43,368 nt of DNA, from the NCBI GenBank assembly GCA_019636275.1, contig JAHBXY010000070.1, positions 1 through 43,368 on the forward strand. Direction: 5' to 3'. The position numbers were made by a program, and so were the translations under genes. Every line of letters begins with the position of its first letter. Position 1 is the stretch's first letter. Of the stretch, positions 1 to 8,685 are shown piece by piece. Under the pieces are notes generated by a model. The model was given only the letters and a program-made list of their open reading frames with translations, had not been told where the DNA came from and made no database searches. This stretch comes from Planctomycetota bacterium. Its GTDB lineage: Bacteria; Planctomycetota; J058.

Positions 1-501
1 GCGCCCGCCGGCACGGCGGCGCTCGAGGGCCTGTCGTTCACCGGCGGCTTCGCCCCGCTGCGCGACGCGACCGGCTTCGCCCTGCTCGTGCCGGAGGGCT
101 TCAAGGCCCTGGCGGCCGACCAGCGCCCGACGGAGCGGCTCGTCCTCGAGCAGGGGCCGACGCGGATCCTCGTCCAGGCCCAGGAGCTGCCCGACCTCGA
201 CGGCCCCGAGGCGTTCGCCGTGGCCGTCGAGACGGGGGCGTTCGAGCAGTACCTCTCCTACAAGCGCCTCTCGGCCGAGCGCCTGCCTGGTCCGGGCGGC
301 GCGCCGGGCGGCGCGCCGGCCGGGCTGCGGCTCGAGTTCCTGGCGCAGGTCGAGCGGACCGAGGAGCTCGTGCGCGTGACGCAGGTCTCGCGCTGGGCGG
401 GCCCGCGCGTGTTCCACCTGCTGCTCGTGCGGCCGCGCGACGCGGCGGCGCCGGCCTGGCTCGAGCGCGTCGCCGGCTCGTTCGCCGCGGAGGCGCCGTG
501 A
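1..501 (+). CDS. C-terminal part of a protein of unknown function (5' end outside the window)
   Basis: The reading frame is open from base 1 and ends at TGA 499-501, so 166 residues are visible and the start lies upstream. I do not recognise the family. The visible part alternates short strands and helices (a 'GFALLVPEGF' strand near residue 25, a 'FHLLLVRP' strand near residue 140) and ends in an amphipathic helix. That is compatible with a small PsbP/DUF1795-like alpha/beta domain, but this is only a resemblance. There is no membrane segment or metal motif in the visible part. Its stop codon overlaps the GTG start of the next gene by four bases (GTGA), so the two are probably translationally coupled and may belong to one envelope-associated operon. 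Confidence 0.7.
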   Translation, partial: APAGTAALEGLSFTGGFAPLRDATGFALLVPEGFKALAADQRPTERLVLEQGPTRILVQAQELPDLDGPEAFAVAVETGAFEQYLSYKRLSAERLPGPGGAPGGAPAGLRLEFLAQVERTEELVRVTQVSRWAGPRVFHLLLVRPRDAAAPAWLERVAGSFAAEAP

Positions 502-2411
502 GGGCGGGGGTCAAGGAGCTGCTCGGCTGGGCGGGCGTCGTGCTCGTGGGCGTCGTGGCCTTCTGGGCCACGCGCCCGGCGCCGCGCCCGTCGACCTCCG
601 ACGGCCCGCCGGGCGTCGTCGTCAAGACCGCGCCGGGGACGGCCAAGGGCTCGTTCGGGGTCAAGATGATGCCCGACCAGGGGGGGCTCCTCCTGGTCGA
701 GGTCCACCCCGACGGGAGCGCCGGCCAGGCGGGGCTGGTCGCGGGCGACGTGATCCTGACCGTCGACGGCCGCCCGTCCACGGCGTCGCGCGTGCTCCTC
801 GACCGGCTCGAGGCGCTCGCGGCCGGCGATGCCCTCGTCCTGCGCGTGCGGCGCGCGGACGGGCGCGAGGAGGTGCTCCGCGTCGAGCTGACGGCGGGGC
901 ACGGCTTCGAGCTCGACCTCGCCCGGCGGCTGGTCGCCCACGGCGTCGCGCAGCTCGTGGGGCTCGAGCGCGAGGGCGGCCTGTGGCCCCACTACCAGGA
1001 CCCGGCGCGGCCCAGCGTGGCCGTCACCGCCCTCGTGGCCCACGCGCTCGCGCGCGCGGGCGACCTCGACGAGGCGGGCGCCGCGGCGCTGGGGCGGGCG
1101 CGGGCGGCGCTCCTCGCCGCGCAGGCCGAGGACGGCGGCGTCGACGACCCGGCCGAGCGGCCGGCGCACCGCACCTACGCGTCGGCGCTGGCGCTCCTGG
1201 CCCTCGACGACGCGGGCGCGCGGGCGCGGCTGGCCGCGTGGCTGCAGGCGGCGCAGGTGCAGGAGCGCCACGGCTACGACCCGATCGACGCGCGCTACGG
1301 CGGCTGGAGCTACCACGACCGCTTCGAGAGCGGCGGGCTGCGCACCGACGTGTCGACGGCGCGCTACGCCCTGCAGGCGCTGGCCGAGGCCGGGCTCGCC
1401 GACGACGCGGCGGTGTGGGACCGGGCGCGGCTGTGGCTCGACCTGACGCAGAACTACGCCCTCGTGAGCCGCCGCGGCGACCCGGCCCACGATCGCGAGC
1501 GCGACCTGCGCGACGGCGGCTTCGCCTTCACGCCGCGCCTGAGCAAGGCGGGCAGCGACGACGTGGGCGGGACCATGGCCGTGTGGCGCTCCTACGGCAG
1601 CGCCACGGCCGACGGGGTCCTGGCCCGCCTGGCGCTCGAGGGCGTCGACCAGCGCCGGGGGGCGCCGGACGCGCTGGTCGTGGGGCCGGAGGCGCTGGCG
1701 GGGCTGCGCTGGCTGGCGCAGCGCTGGGACCTGGGGCAGAACCCGGGCTTCGAGCAGGACGCGCTCGGCTGGGCGCGCGGCGTCTACCTCTACTACCTCG
1801 CCGGGCTGGCGGAGACCCTGCACCGCGCCGGCGTGTGGCGCGTCGGCGCCCGGGTGTGGGCGGCCGAGCTCGTGCGGCACCTGGGCACGCTGCACGCGCG
1901 CGCGGGCGACCGCTTCCGCGGCGAGTCGGCGCTCATGCACGAGGACAGCCCCACGCTGGCCGCCGCCTTCTCGGTGCTCGCCCTGGCCGCCGCGCGCGAC
2001 CGCCTGGCGCTCGGGGGCGGGGCCCCCCTCGAGCGCGGCGGGACGCCCCCGCGCCCGCCGCTCGAGCCCGACGCGCTCGCGCCGCCCGCGGACGCGGTCG
2101 CCCGCGGCCTGGCCGTCTTCCGCCGCGCCGGCTGCGTCGGCTGCCACGTCGACCAGGGCGGCGGCAACGGCCCCGCGCTCACCGGCCTGGCCGAGCGCGC
2201 GCTCCTGCGCTGGCGCACCGCCGAGGCGGCCGGCGCCGGCCTGACCAACCTCCTCCGCTCCCCCGACCCCGCGCGCGCGCTCACGCGCGGCGAGTGGTCG
2301 GTGCGCATGCAGCCGGTGACGCCCGAGCAGGTGGGCGAGGCCGACCTCTCCGACCTCGTGCAGTTCCTGCTCAGCCGGCGGACGGGGCTCCCGGTGTCGG
2401 ACGCGCGCTGA
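498..2411 (+). CDS. Membrane-anchored PDZ / alpha-toroid / cytochrome c fusion protein
   Basis: A 637-residue protein starting at GTG 498. Residues 8-24 form one hydrophobic segment, which probably anchors the rest outside the cytoplasm. Residues about 51-131 read as a PDZ domain (hydrophobic strand, 'GLVAGDVILTVDG', then a helix). Residues about 140-510 contain repeated helical motifs of the prenyltransferase/squalene-cyclase alpha-toroid type, including 'GGFAFTPRLSKAG' and 'YGSATADGVLARLAL', a pattern I associate with planctomycetal proteins. A C-terminal class I cytochrome c domain carries the haem motif C546-V-G-C-H550 and a candidate axial Met in 'RMQPVTPEQ'. The cyclase catalytic DxDD motif is not apparent, so the toroid is probably a binding scaffold. 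Function is unknown; exported electron transfer or a sensor role is inference. Its last 41 bases overlap the convergent gene at 2371-3048. Confidence 0.85.
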   Translation: MRAGVKELLGWAGVVLVGVVAFWATRPAPRPSTSDGPPGVVVKTAPGTAKGSFGVKMMPDQGGLLLVEVHPDGSAGQAGLVAGDVILTVDGRPSTASRVLLDRLEALAAGDALVLRVRRADGREEVLRVELTAGHGFELDLARRLVAHGVAQLVGLEREGGLWPHYQDPARPSVAVTALVAHALARAGDLDEAGAAALGRARAALLAAQAEDGGVDDPAERPAHRTYASALALLALDDAGARARLAAWLQAAQVQERHGYDPIDARYGGWSYHDRFESGGLRTDVSTARYALQALAEAGLADDAAVWDRARLWLDLTQNYALVSRRGDPAHDRERDLRDGGFAFTPRLSKAGSDDVGGTMAVWRSYGSATADGVLARLALEGVDQRRGAPDALVVGPEALAGLRWLAQRWDLGQNPGFEQDALGWARGVYLYYLAGLAETLHRAGVWRVGARVWAAELVRHLGTLHARAGDRFRGESALMHEDSPTLAAAFSVLALAAARDRLALGGGAPLERGGTPPRPPLEPDALAPPADAVARGLAVFRRAGCVGCHVDQGGGNGPALTGLAERALLRWRTAEAAGAGLTNLLRSPDPARALTRGEWSVRMQPVTPEQVGEADLSDLVQFLLSRRTGLPVSDAR

Positions 2412-3048
2412 GGGGGTCCCCCTCCCCCAGGGCCCACGGCGCGACCTCGCGGCGGACGACCCGGCGGAGCCACGCGCGGCCCCGCCGGTGGAGCCTGCTG
2501 CCCGCGAGGTCGAACGCGACGACCCCCACCTTCTGCCCCTGGACGGCCGCCACGAGGGTCATGGCGAAGAGAAACGAGTGGTACTCGAGGTGCGCTTCGC
2601 CCTCCCACCGGCCCACCAGCGCGGCGAAGGGCGGGAAGGCCCGCAGGCGCTCGCGCAGGCGTGACGCGCGCTCGACCCGCTCTTCGGGCGTTCCCTGGCG
2701 CCCCTCGACGATCCGTCGCTCCTCGTCACGCAGCCACTCGCCCAGCCAGGCCTCCGCCGGGTACTGCTCCTGCCAGCGCGGCAGCAGCGCCCGGCACATG
2801 GCGAGGTTCGCGCGGTCGCGGACCTCTTCGCCGTAGGCGTCGAGGTCCAGGAAGAAGGCGTCGACTCCGTGGAGCCCCCAGGCGCACGCGGTGGAGGGCC
2901 GGGGCCGGGGGACCGCCTGGCGGGCCGCCGCGTGCCCGAGGTACGCGGCGAGCTCGAGCCGCTCGCGCGCGAGCTCACCCGCCTGGACGCGTTCGGCGAG
3001 GCGAGCGGCGCGCGCCTGGTGAGAGGAGCGGTCGTCACTCGTCGTCAA
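2371..3048 (-). CDS. Hypothetical cytoplasmic protein with an 'LARERLELAAYLGHAAAR'-type motif
   Basis: A 225-residue protein with a TTG start at 3048. The start is supported by a GGAGGA ribosome-binding site six bases upstream; no ATG or GTG in this frame is better placed. The N-terminal helix with the 'LELAAYLGHAAAR' motif recurs in hypothetical proteins of planctomycetes and myxobacteria (recollection of the family, not checked). The rest is charged and helical, with a conserved-looking middle ('ACAWGLHGVDAFFLDLD') and no membrane segment or catalytic motif I can name. The C-terminus overlaps the 3' end of the convergent gene by 41 bases. It lies 42 bases downstream of the DEDDh exonuclease gene on the same strand, so co-transcription is possible. 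Function unknown. Confidence 0.7.
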   Translation of the reverse strand: MTTSDDRSSHQARAARLAERVQAGELARERLELAAYLGHAAARQAVPRPRPSTACAWGLHGVDAFFLDLDAYGEEVRDRANLAMCRALLPRWQEQYPAEAWLGEWLRDEERRIVEGRQGTPEERVERASRLRERLRAFPPFAALVGRWEGEAHLEYHSFLFAMTLVAAVQGQKVGVVAFDLAGSRLHRRGRAWLRRVVRREVAPWALGEGDPLSARPTPGAPSAG

Positions 3049-3090
3049 CGACGTCCTCCGGGTTGCTTCGTGCTCGCATCGACTCGGCGC

Positions 3091-4359
3091 TCAGGCTCCG
3101 GTCGAACCCGCTGCGCGATGGCCTGAACCGGGGACGCCCGGGCAGCTGAGGACGGGCAGGACACCATCCGCCTGGACGTGCAAGAAGTCCGCCACCGACG
3201 CGACCGGCACGCCGAAGCGCTTCGCCTTCCCGGCCTTTCCCGACTGTGAGGTCGGGTCGGCGGCGACGAGGAGGTCACACCCGGACCTCGTGACGTCCCT
3301 CACCGGCTCCAGCCCGAGCGCGCTCGCGAGCCGCTCGAGTCGGGCGCGGGGAAGCTCGGTCCCGTCCGGATAGCAGGCCGATCCCGTGAAGCACACCCGC
3401 ATTCCCGAGGTCAGGCGCACGCCGACGCCCGTGTCGGGCCTCCACTGCTCCACCGCCTGGTCGAGCCGCGAGCGGTCCAGGCCGAGCGCTGCCGTCACGC
3501 TCGTGAGGAGACCGTACTCCTGGTCTGACACGATCCCGTCGCGGGTAGCGGCCGCGACCAGCTCGTCCAGATACCGCCGGTGAGCGTGCTCGACTTCCTC
3601 GGGGCGCAGTCCGAGCTCCAGGGCGAGCTGCTCGAGCTCGGCGGCCTCACACGACGTGATCACGAGGTCGGCCAGGGCCCAGTCGAGGGCGTCGAGGTAG
3701 ACGAGAGCGTCCCCATGCTCGCCATGATGGTGCATTCGCGTGGCCATGCGAGCCAGGTATGGCATGACCGGCAAGGTGTCCGTGGCGATCTGGTGCCTGC
3801 GGAGCGTCCGGGTCGTGCGCGCCGCGCCCGGGCACGCCAACCGCGCCGGCTGCGTCGTCAACGCGGCGTTGCCGACGGAACGTGCGAGGACCTGTGCGGT
3901 CGCGCGCGCGTCCGAGAGCGCGCGGTGCTCGTGCTCGATGTCGATGCCATGCTCGAGACACGCGTCACGAAGCTTCGCCGAGGTGAGTCTGAGGGTGCAA
4001 ACGCCCCTGCCCGGGGTGAACCTCGCGGACGCGCGTTCGAGCTCTCGTCCGAGCATCCGGAGATCGAACGCGAGGTTGTGGGCGACGATGACGGCGCCGT
4101 CCAAGCGCCTCGCCAGAGCCTCCGCGATCTCATCGAAGTGCGGTGCCACCGAGACCATCGTCGCGCTGATCCCGTGCACGTGCACGGGTCCCACGTCCCG
4201 CTCAGGGTTCACCAGAGTGTCCCACTCGTCGATCACCTCACCGCTTCGATCGACGGTGACGGCGGCGACTTCGACGATCCGATCTGTCTTGTGGAAGCCC
4301 GTGGTCTCGACGTCCACGGCGACGAGTCGATCAGCGCTGCCCAGGAGCCGCTCGAACAT
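3091..4359 (-). CDS. DEDDh 3'-5' exonuclease with TerB-like middle and C-terminal BRCT domain
   Basis: A 422-residue protein of the DnaQ/PolC-epsilon exonuclease superfamily, expected to remove nucleotides from 3' ends of DNA. All DEDDh residues are visible: D16 and E18 in 'VAVDVETTG', D99 in 'AHNLAFDL', and H145/D150 in 'HRALSDARA'. Residues about 235-305 resemble a TerB-type helical domain ('RDGIVSDQEYGLL'). Residues about 317-400 read as a BRCT domain ('RVCFTGSACYPDG', then 'GCDLLVAADP'), which would target the enzyme to phosphorylated or nicked DNA partners. I chose ATG 4359 because the catalytic domain begins there and a GGTGGGA sequence precedes it; the frame extends to a GTG at 4419. 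A second copy without BRCT lies at 40217-41329. It is divergent from the kinase gene at 4613. Confidence 0.88.
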   Translation of the reverse strand: MFERLLGSADRLVAVDVETTGFHKTDRIVEVAAVTVDRSGEVIDEWDTLVNPERDVGPVHVHGISATMVSVAPHFDEIAEALARRLDGAVIVAHNLAFDLRMLGRELERASARFTPGRGVCTLRLTSAKLRDACLEHGIDIEHEHRALSDARATAQVLARSVGNAALTTQPARLACPGAARTTRTLRRHQIATDTLPVMPYLARMATRMHHHGEHGDALVYLDALDWALADLVITSCEAAELEQLALELGLRPEEVEHAHRRYLDELVAAATRDGIVSDQEYGLLTSVTAALGLDRSRLDQAVEQWRPDTGVGVRLTSGMRVCFTGSACYPDGTELPRARLERLASALGLEPVRDVTRSGCDLLVAADPTSQSGKAGKAKRFGVPVASVADFLHVQADGVLPVLSCPGVPGSGHRAAGSTGA

Positions 4360-4612
4360 TTCGTCCCACCCTGCAACGGGTCGCCCGGTGGTCGGTGTAG
4401 CCCCGCGTCGTCTTCGCACCGTAGCGTCGGCAGGCTTTGGTCACAAGCTGTTTGTCAGCCACCCGTCGCTGCGCCGAGGTGTGGCCAGAGCGCTGGAGAC
4501 TGTGCGTCGATCACGTTCGCTCCCGGTGGCCCACCGAGAGCAAGCCGTCGTCGGTTCCCCACTTTCCCGGGTGGCCAGTACGGGTGATCATGACCCTGGG
4601 CAGAGGGGGGAC
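4360..4612. other. Divergent intergenic region between exonuclease and kinase genes
   Basis: These 253 bases separate the minus-strand exonuclease from the plus-strand kinase, so both promoters should lie here. Base composition is less GC-biased than in the flanking genes. I see no convincing -35/-10 pair, no palindromic operator and no conserved small ORF. Confidence 0.5.
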
Positions 4613-5952
4613 ATGCTCGGCGACTTCGCGGCCGATCCCGAGGCGCGGCTCCTCCAGCGCGCGGTCGAGCGCGGGCTCCTGGCGCAGGACCTCGCCGCGC
4701 GCTGCCGGCAGGCGGCGCTGGCCAGCGGTCGCCCGGCCGGTGAGCTCCTCGTGGAGCGCGGGGTGCTCACGCCGGCGCAGGTCGCAGGGCTGCACGGGTC
4801 CGAAGACGAGACCCTCGCGCCTGGCGCCCCGCCGACGCTCGCGACGTCGGGCGACGCGACGATGGCCGACGCGGCCACGCTGCCGCCGCCGCCCCTGTCG
4901 ACGGCGGCGCCGGCGGGCGACATCACCTACATGCCGTTCGCGACGACCCTCTCGACGGGCGCCGCCCCCGCGTCGACGACCCGCTCCGGGACGCCGCAGC
5001 CGGGCGACGTGATCGGGGACTTCGAGGTCCTCGGCCCGCTGGGCCAGGGCGGCATGGGCGCGGTGTTCAGGGCCCGGCAGCGGTCGCTCGGGCGCGAGGT
5101 GGCGCTGAAGGTCCTCGCCAACGAACGGCTCGCCGGGCAGGCGGTCGAGCGCTTCCTGCGCGAGGCCCGCGCGGCCGCGACCGTCCAGCACCCGCACGTC
5201 GTGACCACGTTCCACGCCGGCGCGGACCCGGCCACGGGCCGCCTGTTCATCGCCATGGAGCTCGTCGGGGGCGGCGACGCCGAGCGCCTGGCCGCCGCGG
5301 CCGGCGGCCGCCTCCCCGAGGTCCGGGCCCTCGAGATCGCCCGCGACGCGGCCCGCGGCCTCGTCGCCCTCGGGGCGGCCGGCCTCGTGCACCGCGACAT
5401 CAAGCCGGAGAACATCTTCGTCGCGCCCGACGGCGCGGCGAAGCTGGGCGACCTGGGCCTCGCGCGCCGCCAGGCGGGCGACGACCGCCTGACGCAGACG
5501 GGCGCCGTCGTGGGCACGCCCTGCTACATGGCCCCCGAGCAGGCGCGCGGCGAGACGGCGCTCGACGCCCGCGCGGACGTCTACGGGCTCGCCGCGACGC
5601 TCTACCGGCTGCTCGCCGGCGCGCGACCGTTCGCGGGCGGCTCGGTGCCCTCGATCCTCCACAGGATCGTCTCCGAGCCGGCGCCCGACGTCCGCCAGCT
5701 CGCGCCCGAGGTGACGCCGGCCACGGCCGCGCTCCTCGCCCGCGCCATGGCGAAGGACCCGGGCCGGCGGCACCCGGACGCCGCCGCCTTCCTGGCCGAC
5801 GTCGAGGCCGCCCTCGCCGCCGCGCGCGACCCGTCGTCGGCGCCGCCGCCCGAGCCCGCCGGTCGTCGCTCACGGACGCTCGTCGTCGTCGTCCTGCTCG
5901 CCCTCCTGCTCGCCCTCCTGCTCGTCGTCGCGCTGGCCGCGCTGGCGCTCCG

Positions 5953-5956
<4 letters not shown>
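4613..5956 (+). CDS. Membrane-anchored Ser/Thr protein kinase
   Basis: A 447-residue Hanks-type kinase. The ATG at 4613 follows a GGGGGG ribosome-binding site two bases away; the frame is open far upstream only as a shadow of the opposite gene. Residues 11-61 form a small helical module ('ERGLLAQDLAARC' and 'ERGVLTPAQVAGLH'), a type common ahead of planctomycetal kinases, followed by a Pro/Ala/Thr-rich linker. The kinase domain spans about 134-405: glycine loop 'GQGGMGAV', K166, H260-R-D262, a DLG (D280) in place of DFG, and 'APEQ' at 307-310. A strongly hydrophobic segment at 423-444 anchors the C-terminus, leaving essentially no extracellular sensor. Its stop overlaps the start of the next kinase (GTGA), indicating translational coupling. 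Confidence 0.93.
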
Positions 5957-6856
<900 letters not shown>

Positions 6857-7900
6857 GTGGCGGTGGCGCTCGTCGCGCGGGGCCTCGGCTCCGCGCCGAC
6901 GCCGGAGCCGCCTCCGCCCGCGCCCGCGCCCGCGCGTCCGACGCCGACGCTCGACCTCGGCCCGGTCGACGAGGGCTGGACCCTCCTCGCCGCCGACGAG
7001 GAGGTGTGGCGCGTCGACGCCAGGACCGAGGGCGGCCGCCTCGACGTGCGCGTCGACGGGCGACCCGTCGAGAGCGCGCGGCTCCCGGTCGACGTCCCGG
7101 TGCCGTCTGGCGGCTGGCGCCACGTCCACGTCGAGCTGTTCGGCCCCGACGGGGACCTCGTCGCCCGCGAGGAGGTCGGCGTCCTGCGCCTGCCCGCCCA
7201 CCTCGCGCGCGAGGGCCCGCGCGCCGCGCGCGCGGCCGACGGGTCGCTCCTCCTGCTCGTGCCGCCGCCTGCCGCCCGCAGCTACGCGCGGCCGGACCTG
7301 CGCGTGGGGAACAACAACGAGTACTTCGACAAGCTCAGCCGCCTGAGCCTGGACCTCGCGCGCGGGCCGAAGCCCCTGGCGCACCCCTACCTGCTCGGCC
7401 GCTGCGAGGTCTCGGCCGGCCAGTTCCGCGCGCGCTTCCCCGACCACGAGGCCGCGCGCGGCGCGCCGCCGGACCACCCCGTGGCCTGGGTCACACGCGA
7501 GGACGCCGACGACTACGCCCGCGCGTTCGGCCTGGCCCTGCCCACCCTCGTCGAGTGGATGTGGGCCGCCCGCGGCGGCGACGAGCGGCCCTGGCCCTGG
7601 GGGCACGCCGCGCCGGCCGACCTCCCGGCGAACTTCGGCGCGGCGGCCCTGCCGGTCGACTCCCTGCCCGAGGGCGCCGGCCGCTGGGGGCACCTGCACC
7701 TGGCCGGCAACGTCCACGAGTGGGTGGCCGTCGAGGCGGACGAGGGCGACGGCCTGCTGGCCCGCTGCCTGGCCATGGGCGGGTCCTGGACGCAGGGGCG
7801 CCGGCGCCCGACGTCGGCGACCGACCTGCGCCTCGACGTCCGGCCAGGGAGCCGCCACGACGCCGTCGGGTTCCGCCTGGTCTGGCGCCCGGACCCGTGA
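6857..7900 (+). CDS. Formylglycine-generating-enzyme-like (SUMF1/FGE-sulfatase) domain, C-terminal part of the frameshifted kinase
   Basis: This frame ends at TGA 7898-7900. It opens with the second half of a membrane helix, a Pro/Ala-rich linker, a beta-rich stretch ('WRVDARTEGGRLDVRVDG') and then an FGE-like domain over roughly the last 190 residues. Hallmarks are 'RCEVSAGQF', 'PVAWVTREDADDYARAF', 'GNVHEWV', 'AMGGSW' and 'DAVGFRLV'. The only cysteines in the domain lie in 'RCEVS' and 'ARCLA'; the C-terminal catalytic cysteine pair of true formylglycine-generating enzymes is absent. I therefore read it as a non-catalytic sensory or binding domain outside the membrane. GTG 6857 could serve as an independent start, but the membrane helix completed by joining to the kinase argues for one fused gene. 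Convergent with the next gene, seven bases away. Confidence 0.8.
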   Translation: MAVALVARGLGSAPTPEPPPPAPAPARPTPTLDLGPVDEGWTLLAADEEVWRVDARTEGGRLDVRVDGRPVESARLPVDVPVPSGGWRHVHVELFGPDGDLVAREEVGVLRLPAHLAREGPRAARAADGSLLLLVPPPAARSYARPDLRVGNNNEYFDKLSRLSLDLARGPKPLAHPYLLGRCEVSAGQFRARFPDHEAARGAPPDHPVAWVTREDADDYARAFGLALPTLVEWMWAARGGDERPWPWGHAAPADLPANFGAAALPVDSLPEGAGRWGHLHLAGNVHEWVAVEADEGDGLLARCLAMGGSWTQGRRRPTSATDLRLDVRPGSRHDAVGFRLVWRPDP

Positions 7901-7907
7901 CCGACCC

Positions 7908-8540
7908 TCACGCGTCCGCGGCGCGGAGGCCGTAGCGCGCCGAGAACACGGTCGCGAAGCCGAACCCGGCCACCTGCCAGAACCACACGCTCGTGACGAA
8001 GAACAGGACCCCGAGCCCCAGGAGGCCGACGAGCGAGAGCGCCAGGGCGGCCAGGGCCACGCCCCAGGCGCGCCAGTAGGCGGGGCCGACCTCGCGGATC
8101 CTCCGCAGCGTGCGGCGCGGCGCGAAGACCTCGCCCACGTCGAAGCGCACGCAGTAGTGCGTCATGAACCCGGGCACGGCGATCGTGCCCGCCGCCCACA
8201 GGAGCGCGCCCGGGACGGCCAGCCAGCGCCAGGGGGTCAGGGCCGCGAGGGCCAGCAGGGCGCCGCCCGGCGCGTGCCAGCACACCATGCCGACGAAGGT
8301 GACCAGGCCGTGCCGCAGGAGCGCCCCGTAGCCGGTCCACGCGGGCCAGGCCGGCAGGCCCTGCTGCATGCGGTGCACCATGTGGATCCGGTGGCCCATG
8401 TTGAGGAGCCAGCCGAGCCCCGGCAGGAGCAGGAGCAGGGCCGCGCCCCACAGCACCTCGCGCCGGGCCAGCGGCGACTGGAGCGGGAAGGCGAACGAGG
8501 CGCGGAGCGACGGGGGCGTGGCGAGGTCGATCGGGGGCAC
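7908..8540 (-). CDS. DUF4013-like integral membrane protein
   Basis: A 210-residue protein starting at GTG 8540, with four to five hydrophobic segments: about 29-47, 74-97, 105-122, and a pair at about 160-200. The N-terminal 'SFAFPLQSPLARREVLWGAALLLLLPGLGWLLNMGHR' architecture (a charged lead-in, then a long helix ending in an N-M-G-H-R turn) and the overall pattern resemble DUF4013 membrane proteins, whose function is not established. No enzymatic motif is visible. The ribosome-binding site is weak. It is divergent from glpD and separated from it by 145 bases that must hold both promoters. Confidence 0.72.
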   Translation of the reverse strand: MPPIDLATPPSLRASFAFPLQSPLARREVLWGAALLLLLPGLGWLLNMGHRIHMVHRMQQGLPAWPAWTGYGALLRHGLVTFVGMVCWHAPGGALLALAALTPWRWLAVPGALLWAAGTIAVPGFMTHYCVRFDVGEVFAPRRTLRRIREVGPAYWRAWGVALAALALSLVGLLGLGVLFFVTSVWFWQVAGFGFATVFSARYGLRAADA

Positions 8541-8649
8541 GCGCCCAGGATACGGTCAGCCCCCGGGGCGGGCGGGAGACCGAGCGCCCGCCCCGGGGGA
8601 GACCTCCCATCCGTCACACACCGCGCCTTCGCCTGTCCGGCGCCCGGGG

Positions 8650-8655
8650 TAAAAG
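8650..8655 (+). promoter_or_regulatory. Candidate -10 element upstream of glpD
   Basis: TAAAAG lies about 30 bases before the glpD ATG in an otherwise GC-rich stretch. It is followed by a small GGGGG-AA-CCCCC hairpin and a CGAGG sequence that may act as ribosome-binding site. No good -35 is visible. Confidence 0.3.
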
Positions 8656-8685
8656 AGGGGGAACCCCCGAGGCAGCGACACCCCG

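Noticed and set aside
8659..8670. GGGGGAACCCCC hairpin before glpD as a riboswitch
   Set aside because: Five pairs with a two-base loop cannot form a stable structure and no known riboswitch motif surrounds it.
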